Shown: positions 17,839 to 26,948 of the stretch, piece after piece
Layout of the letters: every line of letters starts with the position of its first letter
How positions within the stretch are numbered: position 1 is the stretch's first letter
Origin: Duganella sp. 1411
GTDB taxonomy: Bacteria > Pseudomonadota > Gammaproteobacteria > Burkholderiales > Burkholderiaceae_D
Direction: 5' to 3'
Length of the DNA: 64,000 bases
NCBI RefSeq assembly: GCF_017833525.1
Contig: NZ_JAFICD010000002.1
Location: 124,001-188,000, forward strand
Translations under genes and position numbers: made by a program
The notes under the pieces: model-generated
What the model saw: only the letters and a program-made list of their open reading frames with translations
The model's database searches: none
Told to the model about the DNA's origin: nothing

Positions 17839-18468
17839 TCAATCGTTTGGCGCGTAGCGCGTGCGGTAACCGTCCAACCGGATAAAATCGTTGGCGCCGT
17901 TGCCGTATCGGGTTATCACCGTGATCTGCAAGGCTTCAAGATTGTTGACGGAGGACTGTATCGGCAGGGCCGCCGGCCCCAGCTGATTGGAGGCGCCGAG
18001 CAGACTCAACGCCACCGTCGTGGTGATACCGTCCAGCGGTTGGTTGCCCATTGTTTTCAGGTTCCTGTCCTGGCCTAGCGCGCGGCCGTTGACGTCGCGG
18101 TCCACGCCGTTCACCGCAAAGGTGGGTTGCGCGGTGTCGAAGTCGGTGGCGTAATCGGCCACATTGGCGTACGGGCGCGTCATGCTACCCGCCCGGGGGC
18201 CAACCTTAACCTGGGCGCCACAGTCCGACTGCTTCTTTGCATCCAACTCCTTGTCGTCGCCGGGTACGCAGAATGTGAAGCGTGCCAGCTGGACCTCCTC
18301 CATGTATGCTTCAGCGATCAGCATCGCCTGCTTGCGGCGCAGCGGATCGGCGCTGGACTTGGTCCCGAGGTTGAGCACGCCGATGATGCCGGCGGCGGCC
18401 ACGCCCATGATCACCATGAACATCACCAGTTCGATGATGGTGAGGCCGCGTTGGCGTTTAATGGACAT
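17839..18468 (-). CDS. mshD: MSHA minor pilin MshD
   Basis: 209 residues: leader MSIKRQRG, then LTIIELVMFMVIMGVAAAGI with Glu+5, then RRKQAMLIAEAYMEEVQLAR, the GspI/PilV-like segment of MshD proteins. It is a minor pilin with predicted tip location. The ATG at 18468 lies inside the end of mshC (11-bp overlap), tight packing typical of this block. Confidence 0.84.
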   Translation of the reverse strand: MSIKRQRGLTIIELVMFMVIMGVAAAGIIGVLNLGTKSSADPLRRKQAMLIAEAYMEEVQLARFTFCVPGDDKELDAKKQSDCGAQVKVGPRAGSMTRPYANVADYATDFDTAQPTFAVNGVDRDVNGRALGQDRNLKTMGNQPLDGITTTVALSLLGASNQLGPAALPIQSSVNNLEALQITVITRYGNGANDFIRLDGYRTRYAPND

Positions 18469-19018
18469 AACCGGTCTCGTTCTCCACCTTGAACTGGTAG
18501 ACGCTGGCGCCGCTGGTGAAGGTCAACGTCAACGGCGCGGCGAAGCTCGGACGGCCCATGCGGTCGAAAGAAAATACATTGCCGGGAGCGACACCTGTCA
18601 CCACCACACCAGCGGGCGTGCCTTCGCACAGCCAGTTGGCGACGTAATTGTTATTCAGGGTGCAGGCGGCGCGGGTGGCCGCGCTGCCGCTGTTGCCGCC
18701 GCCGGGCGCGAAAGCCAGTTCGGCGGTGGACGCGCAGTTGGGGGTGAAACAAACCGCAAAGCTGGCCGGCGTGGCGCGCACGAAAACGAGCCGGTTCTGC
18801 GCAATGGCGAGCTTTTGGGCGTAGCGGATCACGGACTTGGCCTGATCGGAATAGGCGCGACCGGTGAACGTATCGTTATCAAAAAACCGTGCCGTTCCGA
18901 TCGCGCCGAGGATGCCTATGACCACTATCACGGTCACCAGCTCGACCATGGTAAAGCCGGCGACCAGCGTACGGGTGGTAGCGCCAGCGGGGCATCTCGG
19001 ATCGAAATGGCGAGCCAA
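18458..19018 (-). CDS. mshC: MSHA minor pilin MshC
   Basis: 186 residues with a long leader ending TLVAG, then FTMVELVTVIVVIGILGAIG (Glu+5), AYSDQAKSVIRYAQKLAIAQ and a C-terminal domain with paired cysteines (VCFTPNCAS; ACTLNNNYVANWLC). This matches GspH/FimT-type MshC proteins. The apparent start is TTG at 19018; no ATG lies upstream of the helix in frame. It is 28 bp after mshA. Confidence 0.82.
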   Translation of the reverse strand: MARHFDPRCPAGATTRTLVAGFTMVELVTVIVVIGILGAIGTARFFDNDTFTGRAYSDQAKSVIRYAQKLAIAQNRLVFVRATPASFAVCFTPNCASTAELAFAPGGGNSGSAATRAACTLNNNYVANWLCEGTPAGVVVTGVAPGNVFSFDRMGRPSFAAPLTLTFTSGASVYQFKVENETGYVH

Positions 19019-19046
19019 AGCTACCCCGAATGTGGACGAATGCCGC

Positions 19047-19577
19047 TTATTGGCAGTTCGCCGCAGTGGCGTTATTGGTTATCACTGGTGGAGTGTTCGC
19101 GGCAGTCGATTGCTCATATCTCAACCAGCAGTTCAGGCCGCTTGTCGTATTCGCTACGCTGTTGGGTTGCACTAAAAAACTATTGGCCAGACCAAGTGGC
19201 TTGTTAGCAGTAGCCGCAACAGCGCCATATGTGATCGTGTAGTCGGCGGCGGTCAGTCCCGCGGCCGCCGCAGTGTTAGCACTAGCGTCGGGGTAACCGT
19301 TAACCAGGGTGACGTTGACGCCTTCCATCGGCAAGACGTTATTATTGATCAACGCTGAAGCAGCCAGAAACTGCCCGCGCGCCATCGCCACAGTGGAAGA
19401 CAGTGAACCGCGCACCGCGCTCAGGGAAGCCGCGCGCGCATCGGCGCCCAGGCTGGAAAACCGCGGCAACGCCGTCGCCGCCAGAATACCGAGAATCACG
19501 ATCACGACGATCAGCTCGATCAGCGTGAAGCCCGCCTGGGCTGGTTTACGGAATGCGCTCATCGCTGCCTTGTTCAT
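19047..19577 (-). CDS. mshA: Major MSHA pilin MshA
   Basis: 176 residues. Leader [16 protein letters not shown], then [20 protein letters not shown], a textbook prepilin with Glu+5, then [20 protein letters not shown] as in MshA and a C-terminal disulphide candidate ([17 protein letters not shown]). It is the main fibre subunit. I prefer the ATG at 19577, which has GGAG 8 nt upstream, over an in-frame GTG at 19583. Base composition is less GC-rich than the assembly genes, common for surface pilins. Confidence 0.88.
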   Translation of the reverse strand: MNKAAMSAFRKPAQAGFTLIELIVVIVILGILAATALPRFSSLGADARAASLSAVRGSLSSTVAMARGQFLAASALINNNVLPMEGVNVTLVNGYPDASANTAAAAGLTAADYTITYGAVAATANKPLGLANSFLVQPNSVANTTSGLNCWLRYEQSTAANTPPVITNNATAANCQ

Positions 19578-19629
19578 TTGCACTTCTCCAAATCGTCCAA
19601 TAAGTTGAAAAAAGACGACGCGGGTCGCG

Positions 19630-20151
19630 TCAGCCTTTCACTTGCTCAAAGGCCACACCGAGGGGTTCGGGTGCGCCTGACGGCTTGGCGGGGCTATGGG
19701 GCAAGCGAAGTAATTTTACCTTGAATTTCAAACGTTTCGTTGAGGCATCTAAAAAAGCGCTGCTGAAATTTAACAAATAAATCACCGATTTATCACTTCG
19801 ATCAAAGCACCAGTTTCCCGCGCCGACCTCGGCGTCGCTTGGGGAAAAGTACTCGCCGGCGTAATTGGGCGGCTTATCTTTCAGCCAATCAAACGGATTT
19901 TGTTCGGCCAAAATCGTTAAATCTATCGTTCCACTCGGCAATTTCCCTTGCGCGACCTTAATTGCTAAGGCGGCCCGCACGTTCGCCACCGTCATGCGCA
20001 CCGCCGCCGCCTCCGCCTCGCCTTGATAATGGCGTATCCGGTCCAGCAAAACCGTGGTCAAAATACCCACGACCACGACGGCCACGGCGAATTCCAGCAA
20101 ACTGGCGCCACGTTGTTTCTGCGTCACAAAGGTTGGTAAAAAAATCAACAA
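19630..20151 (-). CDS. Pilin-like protein in the mshF/mshB position
   Basis: 173 residues. After QRG comes [20 protein letters not shown], a prepilin helix with Glu+5. The C-terminal part ([31 protein letters not shown]) resembles the end of MshF-type proteins, which in Vibrio lie between mshG and mshB. Here one gene occupies the mshF-mshB interval, so it may combine both roles. No ATG is available; TTG at 20151 (or 20148) follows a GAGG. The product is probably a minor pilin. Confidence 0.7.
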   Translation of the reverse strand: MLIFLPTFVTQKQRGASLLEFAVAVVVVGILTTVLLDRIRHYQGEAEAAAVRMTVANVRAALAIKVAQGKLPSGTIDLTILAEQNPFDWLKDKPPNYAGEYFSPSDAEVGAGNWCFDRSDKSVIYLLNFSSAFLDASTKRLKFKVKLLRLPHSPAKPSGAPEPLGVAFEQVKG

Positions 20152-20169
20152 GTGCCTCGTTTTCCGGCA

Positions 20170-21399
20170 TCACTTATGCAAGGCGGCCTTGCCCAGGTCC
20201 CAGATCGGCAGGAAGATGCCCAGCGCCAGCACCAATACCATGATGCCCAGGAACACGATCAGGATCGGTTCGATCTGCGCCGACAGCGTCTTGAGCTCGT
20301 AATCGACCTCGCGTTCATACATCTGCGCGATCTCGTCCATCAAATCGTCGATCGACCCGCTCTCCTCGCCCACCGCGATCATTTGCAGCACCACCGGCGT
20401 GAACACGCCCGCCGCCGCCGCCGTACGCAGGATGCTGTCGCCGCGCTCGACGCCGTCGCGCATCTGCTCGACGCGCGCGCACAAATAGGCGTTGTCCACC
20501 GTCTGCGACACCACCGTCAACCCTTGCACGATCGGCACCCCGCTGCGGTTCGACAGCGCGAAGCTGCGGGCAAAACGCGCCATTGTGGCCTTGAGGATGA
20601 TCTTGCCGGCGACCGGAATCTTCAGCTTGAACTTATCCCACTGATACAAGCCGCGCTGCGTGGCGATCCAGGCGCGGAAGCCCCACACGCCGGCGACGGC
20701 GGCCACCGCCATCATCGGCCAGTAACGCACGGTGAAGTTGGAGGTGCCGATCAGCACCCGCGTCATCAAAGGCAACTCGGCGTTCAGCGACTTGAACACG
20801 CCGACAAACGCCGGGATGACGAACATATTAACGATCACCATCGCGATGACCATGGCCAGGATGACAAAACTCGGATAGCGGGTCGCCGTCTTGACGCGCT
20901 CGCGCATGTCGCGGTCGAACTCCAGGTGGTCGAACAATCGCAGGAACACTTCCTCCAGCCGGCCGGTCATCTCGCCCACCCGCACCATCGACAGGTAGAA
21001 CGGCGAAAACACCTCCGGATGGCGGCGCATCGCGGCCGACAACTCGCGGCCCGAGTCGAGCGACTCGCGCAAATCCTTGATGACCTTGCCGAACGACTTG
21101 CTCACCGACGACTCCTGCAAGCCGGCCAGGCCGCGCATGATCGGCACGCCGGACTTGAGCAGGGTGTACAGCTGGCGGCTGAACAGTTGCACGTCCATCG
21201 ACGTGACCTTCTTCTCCAGCAGCCGCGACAGCCAGCTCTCGCCATGGGTGGCGACGGCTTTTTGCGTGACGGTGATCTCGATCGGCGTCACGCCGGTATT
21301 GAACAGCTGGTCGGCGACGGCGCCGCTGTCGGGGCCCTCCAGCACGCCCTGCATCAGTTCGCCGCGCGCGTTGCGGGCCTTGTAGGCGAAGAACGGCAC
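20170..21399 (-). CDS. mshG: MSHA inner-membrane platform protein MshG
   Basis: 409 residues of the GspF/PilC family: MPFFAYKARNARGELMQGVL start, two repeated helical domains (FSRQLYTLLKSGVPIMRGL; FARSFALSNRSGVPIVQGL) and three membrane helices, the last VFLGIMVLVLALGIFLPIWD. It carries force from the MshE ATPase to pilin extraction. It directly follows mshE (1 nt apart). Confidence 0.9.
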   Translation of the reverse strand: MPFFAYKARNARGELMQGVLEGPDSGAVADQLFNTGVTPIEITVTQKAVATHGESWLSRLLEKKVTSMDVQLFSRQLYTLLKSGVPIMRGLAGLQESSVSKSFGKVIKDLRESLDSGRELSAAMRRHPEVFSPFYLSMVRVGEMTGRLEEVFLRLFDHLEFDRDMRERVKTATRYPSFVILAMVIAMVIVNMFVIPAFVGVFKSLNAELPLMTRVLIGTSNFTVRYWPMMAVAAVAGVWGFRAWIATQRGLYQWDKFKLKIPVAGKIILKATMARFARSFALSNRSGVPIVQGLTVVSQTVDNAYLCARVEQMRDGVERGDSILRTAAAAGVFTPVVLQMIAVGEESGSIDDLMDEIAQMYEREVDYELKTLSAQIEPILIVFLGIMVLVLALGIFLPIWDLGKAALHK

Positions 21400-21400
21400 G

Positions 21401-23107
21401 TCAATCCTCGGTCTGGTTACTGATGCGCATCGCTTCCGACACCGTCGTGCGGCCCTGCACCACCAGCTGCACCGCGTGCCGGCGCAAGGTCTCGCCGGCC
21501 ATCTGCGTCGCCGCCACCTTCAGGAAGTGGGCCGGATCGGGATCGTTGGCCGCGTCGACCACGGCCCGCGTCATCTCCAGCAGCTCGTAGACGCCGGTGC
21601 GGCCGCGATACCCCATGCCGTTGCAATGCGAGCAACCCTTGCCGTGGAAATAGCGCGCCTTGTCGACCTTGTCGTTCAATTCCATGCTCAGCCACTCGCG
21701 CTCGGTCGGGGTCGGCTCGTACGGCGTGGTGCAGCTCTCGCAGATCATGCGCACCAGCCGCTGCGCCAGCACCGCCTGCAGCGAACTGCCGACCATGTAG
21801 CGCGGCACGCCCATGTCCATCAGGCGCAGCGGCGTGCTCATGGCGTCGTTGGTGTGCAAGGTCGACAACACCAGGTGGCCGGTCATGGCGGCGCGCAGGC
21901 CGATCTGCGCGGTTTCCTGGTCGCGCATCTCGCCGACCAGCACGATGTCCGGGTCCTGCCGCAGCGCCGAGCGCAGCACGCGCGCGAAGTTCAGGTCGAT
22001 CTTGTCGTTGACCTGCACCTGGTTGATGCCGGCCAGCCGGTATTCGACCGGGTCCTCGACGGTGATGAGCTTTTTCTCGACCGAATTGAGTTCGGACAGC
22101 GCGCAGTACAAGGTGGTGGTCTTGCCGCTACCGGTCGGTCCGGTCACCAGCACCAGGCCGTTCGGCCGCTGGATGATGGCGCGGAACTTTTCCACCAGCG
22201 CGCGCGGCATGCCGATGGCGTCGAGCCGCAGCTGGGCGCCGCCCTGGCTCAGCAGACGCATGACGACCGACTCGCCGTACTGGGTCGGCATGGTCGAGAT
22301 ACGCACGTCGATGCGCTGGTTGCGCACCCGCACGGCGAAGCGGCCGTCCTGCGGCAGGCGCTTTTCGGAGATGTCCAGGTCGGACATCAGCTTCAGGCGC
22401 AGCGCCAGCGACGGTGCGATCTTGATATCGGTTTCGGTCTGCAGGTGCAGCACGCCGTCGATGCGGAAACGGATTTGCAGCCGGCCTTCCTGCGGTTCGA
22501 TGTGGATGTCGGAGGCGCGCACCTGGGCGGCGTCGTCGAACACCGACTGCAGCAGCTTGACGATGGGCGCCTCTTCCAGATGCGGATTGGCGGCCGCCAG
22601 CGCGCCGAAGTCGACCGAGACGTCGCCCAGATCCTGCTCCAGCTCGCGCGCCAGATCGGAGATGTCCTCGGTGCGGCGGTAGATGCGGTCGATGACGGCC
22701 AGCACCTCGGTCTCGTTGACGACGGCCAGTTCGATGTTCTGTTTGACGATGCGGGCGATCTCGTCGTACGCGAACAGGTCGGTCGGGTCCGACATGCCCA
22801 CCAGCAGCACGCCGCGCCGGTCTTCGAGCACCAGCGCGCGGAAGCGGCGCGCCTGGGTCTCCGGCAGCATGCGGACGATTTCGGGATTGACGTTGAAGAA
22901 CTTCAAGTTCAAGTAGGGGATGTTGAGCTGGCGCGCCAGCGCGCCGGCGATCTGTTCCTCGGTGACGTAGCCGTTCTCGATGAACACGCGGCCGAGTTTG
23001 CGGCCGCTGCGCTTTTGCTCGGTCAGCGCCAGGCCCAGCTGTTCTTCCGACAGCAGCTTTTGCTGCACCAGAATTTCCCCCAGCCTGACTTTCTCCGGCC
23101 TTGCCAT
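21401..23107 (-). CDS. mshE: MSHA assembly ATPase MshE
   Basis: 568 residues. The N-terminal MshEN domain has two tandem 24-residue motifs (RLGEILVQQKLLSEEQLGLA from residue 8; KLGRVFIENGYVTEEQIAGA from about 37), the known c-di-GMP binding unit, with the key Arg kept in the first. Then come Walker A GPTGSGKT (323-330), Walker B DPDIVLVGEMRD and a zinc tetracysteine (CESC, CSHC). It powers pilus extension. AGGGAG precedes the ATG. First gene of the MSHA locus, so the promoter should lie in 23108-23368. Confidence 0.92.
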   Translation of the reverse strand: MARPEKVRLGEILVQQKLLSEEQLGLALTEQKRSGRKLGRVFIENGYVTEEQIAGALARQLNIPYLNLKFFNVNPEIVRMLPETQARRFRALVLEDRRGVLLVGMSDPTDLFAYDEIARIVKQNIELAVVNETEVLAVIDRIYRRTEDISDLARELEQDLGDVSVDFGALAAANPHLEEAPIVKLLQSVFDDAAQVRASDIHIEPQEGRLQIRFRIDGVLHLQTETDIKIAPSLALRLKLMSDLDISEKRLPQDGRFAVRVRNQRIDVRISTMPTQYGESVVMRLLSQGGAQLRLDAIGMPRALVEKFRAIIQRPNGLVLVTGPTGSGKTTTLYCALSELNSVEKKLITVEDPVEYRLAGINQVQVNDKIDLNFARVLRSALRQDPDIVLVGEMRDQETAQIGLRAAMTGHLVLSTLHTNDAMSTPLRLMDMGVPRYMVGSSLQAVLAQRLVRMICESCTTPYEPTPTEREWLSMELNDKVDKARYFHGKGCSHCNGMGYRGRTGVYELLEMTRAVVDAANDPDPAHFLKVAATQMAGETLRRHAVQLVVQGRTTVSEAMRISNQTED

Positions 23108-23166
23108 ACTTGCTCCCTAGTTCCCAAAAACCAATTTGACCCGTTCAACCCGCACCCCGGCGACGT

Positions 23167-23194
23167 GGGGTCGGACCCCACGGGGTCCGACCCC
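23167..23194. repeat. Perfect 13-bp inverted repeat upstream of mshE
   Basis: GGGGTCGGACCCC and GGGGTCCGACCCC are exact reverse complements separated by AC. The element lies in the 261-bp divergent gap between mshE and the ABC ATPase gene. It looks like a dispersed GC-rich repeat; a related partial sequence (CCGGGGTCAGGTCC) occurs at about 58161. Function unknown; it could act as a bidirectional hairpin. No clear promoter is visible elsewhere in this gap. Confidence 0.6.
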
Positions 23195-23368
23195 GGGGTG
23201 GCTTGGGGGTCCGGGCTGATCATAATGCCTCACGACAACTTGCGGCCATTCTAGAGCAGATTACCCCAGTTACCCAGCGCCCCGCTCGCCTATCTGCACC
23301 GGATGTCGCTTTCTTCGCACGAATACGCTACAGTGGCGGTTCGTTTCCTGTGGCCACTATTCCCTTTC

Positions 23369-24085
23369 ATGACCGTACCCGCCCTGCGCTTGCAGCAAGT
23401 CGTTCAACGCTACGGCCAGACCAGCGTGCTGCGCGGCGTGGATCTCGCGCTCAACGCGGGCGAATGCTTCGGCCTGGTGGGCGTCAACGGCGCCGGCAAG
23501 ACCAGCCTGATTAAATGCGTGCTCGATTTCTGCGCGCTCGACGGCGGCAGCATCGACATCTTCGGCCAGCCGCACCGGCGCCCCGCCAGCCGCCAGCCGC
23601 TGGGCTTCCTGCCGGAACGCTTCACGCCACCCTACTACCTGACCGGCGCCGACTTCATCCGCTACCTGCTGACCCTGCAAGGCATGCGCTACGACGCCAA
23701 CGCCGTCGCCGCGATGATGGCCGCGCTGGACCTGGACCCGGACGCGCTCAAGCGCACCGTGCGCGGCTACTCCAAGGGCATGACGCAAAAGCTGGGGCTG
23801 GCCGCCTGCCTGCTGGCGCGCAAGCGCCTGTATATATTGGACGAGCCGATGAGCGGTCTCGACCCCAAAGCGCGCGCGTTATTAAAAGAACAACTGCGCG
23901 GCCTGCACCGGGCCGGCGCCACGCTGTTCCTGACCTCGCACGCGCTGGCCGACGTCGACGAGCTGTGCGACCGCATGGCCATCCTGCACGACGGCCAAAT
24001 CCGCTTCGCCGGCACGCCTGCCGCATGCCGCGCCCGCTACGGCGCGGACAGCCTGGAACAGGCGTTCCTGGCCTGCATCGCGTGA
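23369..24085 (+). CDS. ABC transporter ATP-binding protein of the second pilus-like locus
   Basis: 238 residues from the ATG at 23369. Walker A GVNGAGKTS, ABC signature YSKGMTQK, Walker B LYILDEPMSGLDP and the H-loop TSHAL are all present, so it should hydrolyse ATP. It resembles ABC-2-type exporters (GldA/NatA style). Its likely permease is at 35898-36671, twelve genes later on the same strand, so the transporter frames a type IV pilus/T2SS-like operon. In Myxococcus, pilH and pilI (ABC ATPase and permease) are needed for pilus assembly, a possible analogue. Confidence 0.85.
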   Translation: MTVPALRLQQVVQRYGQTSVLRGVDLALNAGECFGLVGVNGAGKTSLIKCVLDFCALDGGSIDIFGQPHRRPASRQPLGFLPERFTPPYYLTGADFIRYLLTLQGMRYDANAVAAMMAALDLDPDALKRTVRGYSKGMTQKLGLAACLLARKRLYILDEPMSGLDPKARALLKEQLRGLHRAGATLFLTSHALADVDELCDRMAILHDGQIRFAGTPAACRARYGADSLEQAFLACIA

Positions 24086-24090
24086 GCGCC

Positions 24091-25017
24091 ATGTACCACG
24101 CCCACTTCCAGCTGCGCGAATCGCCGTTCGGCATCACGCCGAATCCCGCCTTTTTCTATTCCGGCAACACGCGCGGCGAGATCCTCGAGGCGTTGCTGTA
24201 CGCGGTCTGCCACGGCGAAGGCATCATCAAGGTGACCGGCGAAGTCGGCGCCGGCAAGACCATGCTGTGCCGCATGCTGGAGAGCCAGCTGCCGCCGCAT
24301 ATCGAGGTCATCTACCTGGTCAATCCGAACCTCAATCCGGTCGAAGTCCAGTTCGCCATCGCCGCCGAGCTGGGCCTGCCCACGCGCGGCTACCGCGTCG
24401 ACGAGGTGCAGCGCGCCCTGCATGCGCACCTGATCGAGCGCCACGGCCAGGGCCAGCAAGTCGTGCTGCTGGTCGAGGAGGCGCAGGCGATGCCGCTCGA
24501 GACCCTGGAGGCGATCCGGCTGCTGACCAACCTGGAAACGGCGCGCAGCAAGCTGCTGCAGATCGTGCTGTTCGGCCAGCCGGAGCTGGACCAGCACCTG
24601 GAACTGGCCAGCATGCGCCAGCTGCGCGAACGCATCACCCACAGCTTCCACGTGCCGGCCATGGAGCCGGCGCTGGTGGGCGAGTTCCTCGACTTCCGCC
24701 TGCGCGCGGCCGGCCACGACGGTCCGGCCGTGTTCAGCCCGGCCGCCGCCAGATTGATCGGCGAAAGCGCCGAGGGCATCGTCCGCCGCATCAACATCCT
24801 GGCCGACAAGGCGCTGCTGGCCGCCTTCGCCGACGACGCCGTCGTGGTCGACAAGCGCCACGTGCGGGCGGCGATCAAGGAATCGCCGTTCGGCCGGAGT
24901 TTGTTAAATCGCCGGCCGCGCGCTTTCTTTTTGCGCACTGTTGCAATCGGGTGTTTGCTGGGGCTTTTAATTGGAGCAATATGCTTGAGCGTCCTTGCGG
25001 TGACGGCAAATTTGTAA
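24091..25017 (+). CDS. MshM/ExeA-type AAA ATPase, second machine
   Basis: 308 residues, colinear with MshM: MYHAHFQLRESPFGITPNPA start, Walker A GEVGAGKT (50-57), and a membrane helix at the end (TVAIGCLLGLLIGAICLSVL). The Walker B reads LLVEEAQA (Glu in place of the usual Asp at about residue 129), a conservative change that may slow hydrolysis. I chose the ATG at 24091 because the MYxxHF start is conserved; a GTG at 24082 overlapping the ABC stop is possible. Expected role: placing the secretin encoded next. Confidence 0.85.
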   Translation: MYHAHFQLRESPFGITPNPAFFYSGNTRGEILEALLYAVCHGEGIIKVTGEVGAGKTMLCRMLESQLPPHIEVIYLVNPNLNPVEVQFAIAAELGLPTRGYRVDEVQRALHAHLIERHGQGQQVVLLVEEAQAMPLETLEAIRLLTNLETARSKLLQIVLFGQPELDQHLELASMRQLRERITHSFHVPAMEPALVGEFLDFRLRAAGHDGPAVFSPAAARLIGESAEGIVRRINILADKALLAAFADDAVVVDKRHVRAAIKESPFGRSLLNRRPRAFFLRTVAIGCLLGLLIGAICLSVLAVTANL

Positions 25018-25079
25018 GATCATGCTAGCTATATTGCATTTGCACAACATCCTGCGTTCCCCCTGGGCCGGAAGAAACA

Positions 25080-26948
25080 ATGAATAAACTAGCCTTGACC
25101 ATCGTCCCCGTGGCGTGCAGTGTGTTACTCGGCGCCTGCGCCACCCGCACGCTGCCGCCCTCGCCTGCGCACATCAGCGAAGCGCCACGCCCGGCCGGAT
25201 CGATACCCGAACCGGTGCGGCAAAGCGCGGTGCTGCCGCCGCCCAAGCCGACCGCCAAGGTCGAGACCTACAGCGTCACCGTGCACAAGGTGCCGGTGCA
25301 GTCGCTGCTGTTCGCGCTGGCGCGCGACGCCGGCCTGAACGTGGACGTCCACCCCAGCATCGAGGGCATGGTCACGCTCAACGCGCTGGACCAGACGCTG
25401 CCCCAGCTGCTGAGCCGCATCCAGCGCCAGGTCGACATGCGTTATGAAATCAACAACGGCACCTTGTCGGTGCTGCCGGACACGCCCGAGTGGCGCAATT
25501 ACAAGATCGACTACGTCAACATCGCGCGCAGCACCAGCAGCAGCGTCAACATCGCGACGCAGATCTCGACCACGGGCGGCGGCGGCGGTTCCAGCGCCTC
25601 CAATCCGGTCGGCGCGACCGCTTCGGCCGGCGGCACCGGCGGCAATACCCAGGCGTCCAACAACAACAGCGCGACCAGCAACGGCAGCAACAACTCGACG
25701 ACCGTGGTCAACAACCGGTCGGACAATAATTTCTGGTACACGCTGGAAAAGAACATCCGCGACATGCTGCGCAACTCCAACCTGAGCGACAACCCGGTCG
25801 ATCCGCTGGCCGGGGTGCAACAAAATTCGCCGCAAACCCCGCAGCAGAACGCGCAGGGCGGCCAGCAGCAGGCGCCGGCCGCGTTCGACACCGGCGCCTT
25901 CGGCCAATCGCGCACCAATAACACCCGCCCCAACTCGGTCATCGTCAACGCCGAGGGCGGCCTGATCGCCGTGCGCGCCACCAGCCGCCAGCACGAGAAA
26001 ATCCGCGAGTTCGTCGATATCGTGCTGGGCGCGGCCAAGCGCCAGGTGTTGATCGAGGCGACCGTGATCGAGGTCCGCCTCAACAACAATTATCAGCAAG
26101 GCATCAACTGGTCGACCTTGTCGCGCTCCGGCCGGCTCGGGATCAGCCAGGGCCAGGTGGGCAGCGTCGCCCTGCCGAGCGGGGTCAATCCCAACAACGG
26201 CCCCGGCATTTTCCTGCTGAAGTACAACAACCCGGTCACCGGCCTGGGCAACATCGCCGCGACCATCGAGCTGCTGGAGTCGTTCGGCAAGGTCAAAGTG
26301 CTGTCGAGCCCGAAAATCAGCGTGATGAACAACCAGACCGCGCTGCTCAAGGTGGTCGACAACAACGTGTTCTTCTCGATCAAGGTCACGCCGGCCGTGC
26401 TGGGCATCAACGGCACGCCGACCTCGCCGGCCACCTACGAGTCGAAGCTGGAGACCGTGCCGGTCGGCTTCGTCATGAGCGTGACGCCGCAAATTTCCGA
26501 CAACGACGACGTCACCGTCAACGTGCGCCCGACCATCACCCGCATCGTCGGCACCGTCGAGGACCCGAATCCGGCGCTGGCCACCGCCGGCGTCCACAGC
26601 AGCGTGCCGGTGATCCAGGCGCGCGAGCTCGAATCGCTGATGAAGATCCCGAGCGGCCAGATCGCCGTCATGGGCGGCCTGATGCAGGACTCGGTCGACA
26701 ACGCCAAGGATTCCATTCCACTGCTGGGCAGCGTGCCGGTGATCGGCGACCTGTTCTCCTACCGTAACGAGAAAAGCACCAAGACCGAGCTGGTGATCTT
26801 CATGCGCCCGATCGTGGTCAAGGACGCCAGCGTCAACGGCGACTACAAGGATTACCGCTATCTGCTGCCGGGCGAAAAGCCGGATAACGAACCCTACCCG
26901 GTCCCGCAAGCGCCGCCTGCCCCCACCACCAACGGGAACGGATCATGA
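25080..26948 (+). CDS. Secretin (MshL/GspD-like), second machine
   Basis: 622 residues with lipoprotein signal (LTIVPVACSVLLGACA, lipobox LGAC), an STN-like N-domain (VHKVPVQSLLFALARDAGLN, then VDVHPSIEGMVTLNAL), a Gly/Ser/Asn-rich linker (about 165-215), a second Gln-rich linker and the secretin domain ending VPVIGDLFSYRNEKSTKTEL, VIFMRPIVV. It should form the outer-membrane channel. GGAAGA precedes the ATG. It differs in both linkers from MshL at 11646-13442, so it is a diverged paralogue, not a recent copy. Confidence 0.87.
   Translation: MNKLALTIVPVACSVLLGACATRTLPPSPAHISEAPRPAGSIPEPVRQSAVLPPPKPTAKVETYSVTVHKVPVQSLLFALARDAGLNVDVHPSIEGMVTLNALDQTLPQLLSRIQRQVDMRYEINNGTLSVLPDTPEWRNYKIDYVNIARSTSSSVNIATQISTTGGGGGSSASNPVGATASAGGTGGNTQASNNNSATSNGSNNSTTVVNNRSDNNFWYTLEKNIRDMLRNSNLSDNPVDPLAGVQQNSPQTPQQNAQGGQQQAPAAFDTGAFGQSRTNNTRPNSVIVNAEGGLIAVRATSRQHEKIREFVDIVLGAAKRQVLIEATVIEVRLNNNYQQGINWSTLSRSGRLGISQGQVGSVALPSGVNPNNGPGIFLLKYNNPVTGLGNIAATIELLESFGKVKVLSSPKISVMNNQTALLKVVDNNVFFSIKVTPAVLGINGTPTSPATYESKLETVPVGFVMSVTPQISDNDDVTVNVRPTITRIVGTVEDPNPALATAGVHSSVPVIQARELESLMKIPSGQIAVMGGLMQDSVDNAKDSIPLLGSVPVIGDLFSYRNEKSTKTELVIFMRPIVVKDASVNGDYKDYRYLLPGEKPDNEPYPVPQAPPAPTTNGNGS

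Noticed and set aside
23515..24090. Plus-strand open stretch upstream of and in frame with the AAA ATPase
   Set aside because: It is an out-of-frame reading of the ABC ATPase gene; the AAA family start MYxxHF fixes the true start at 24091.
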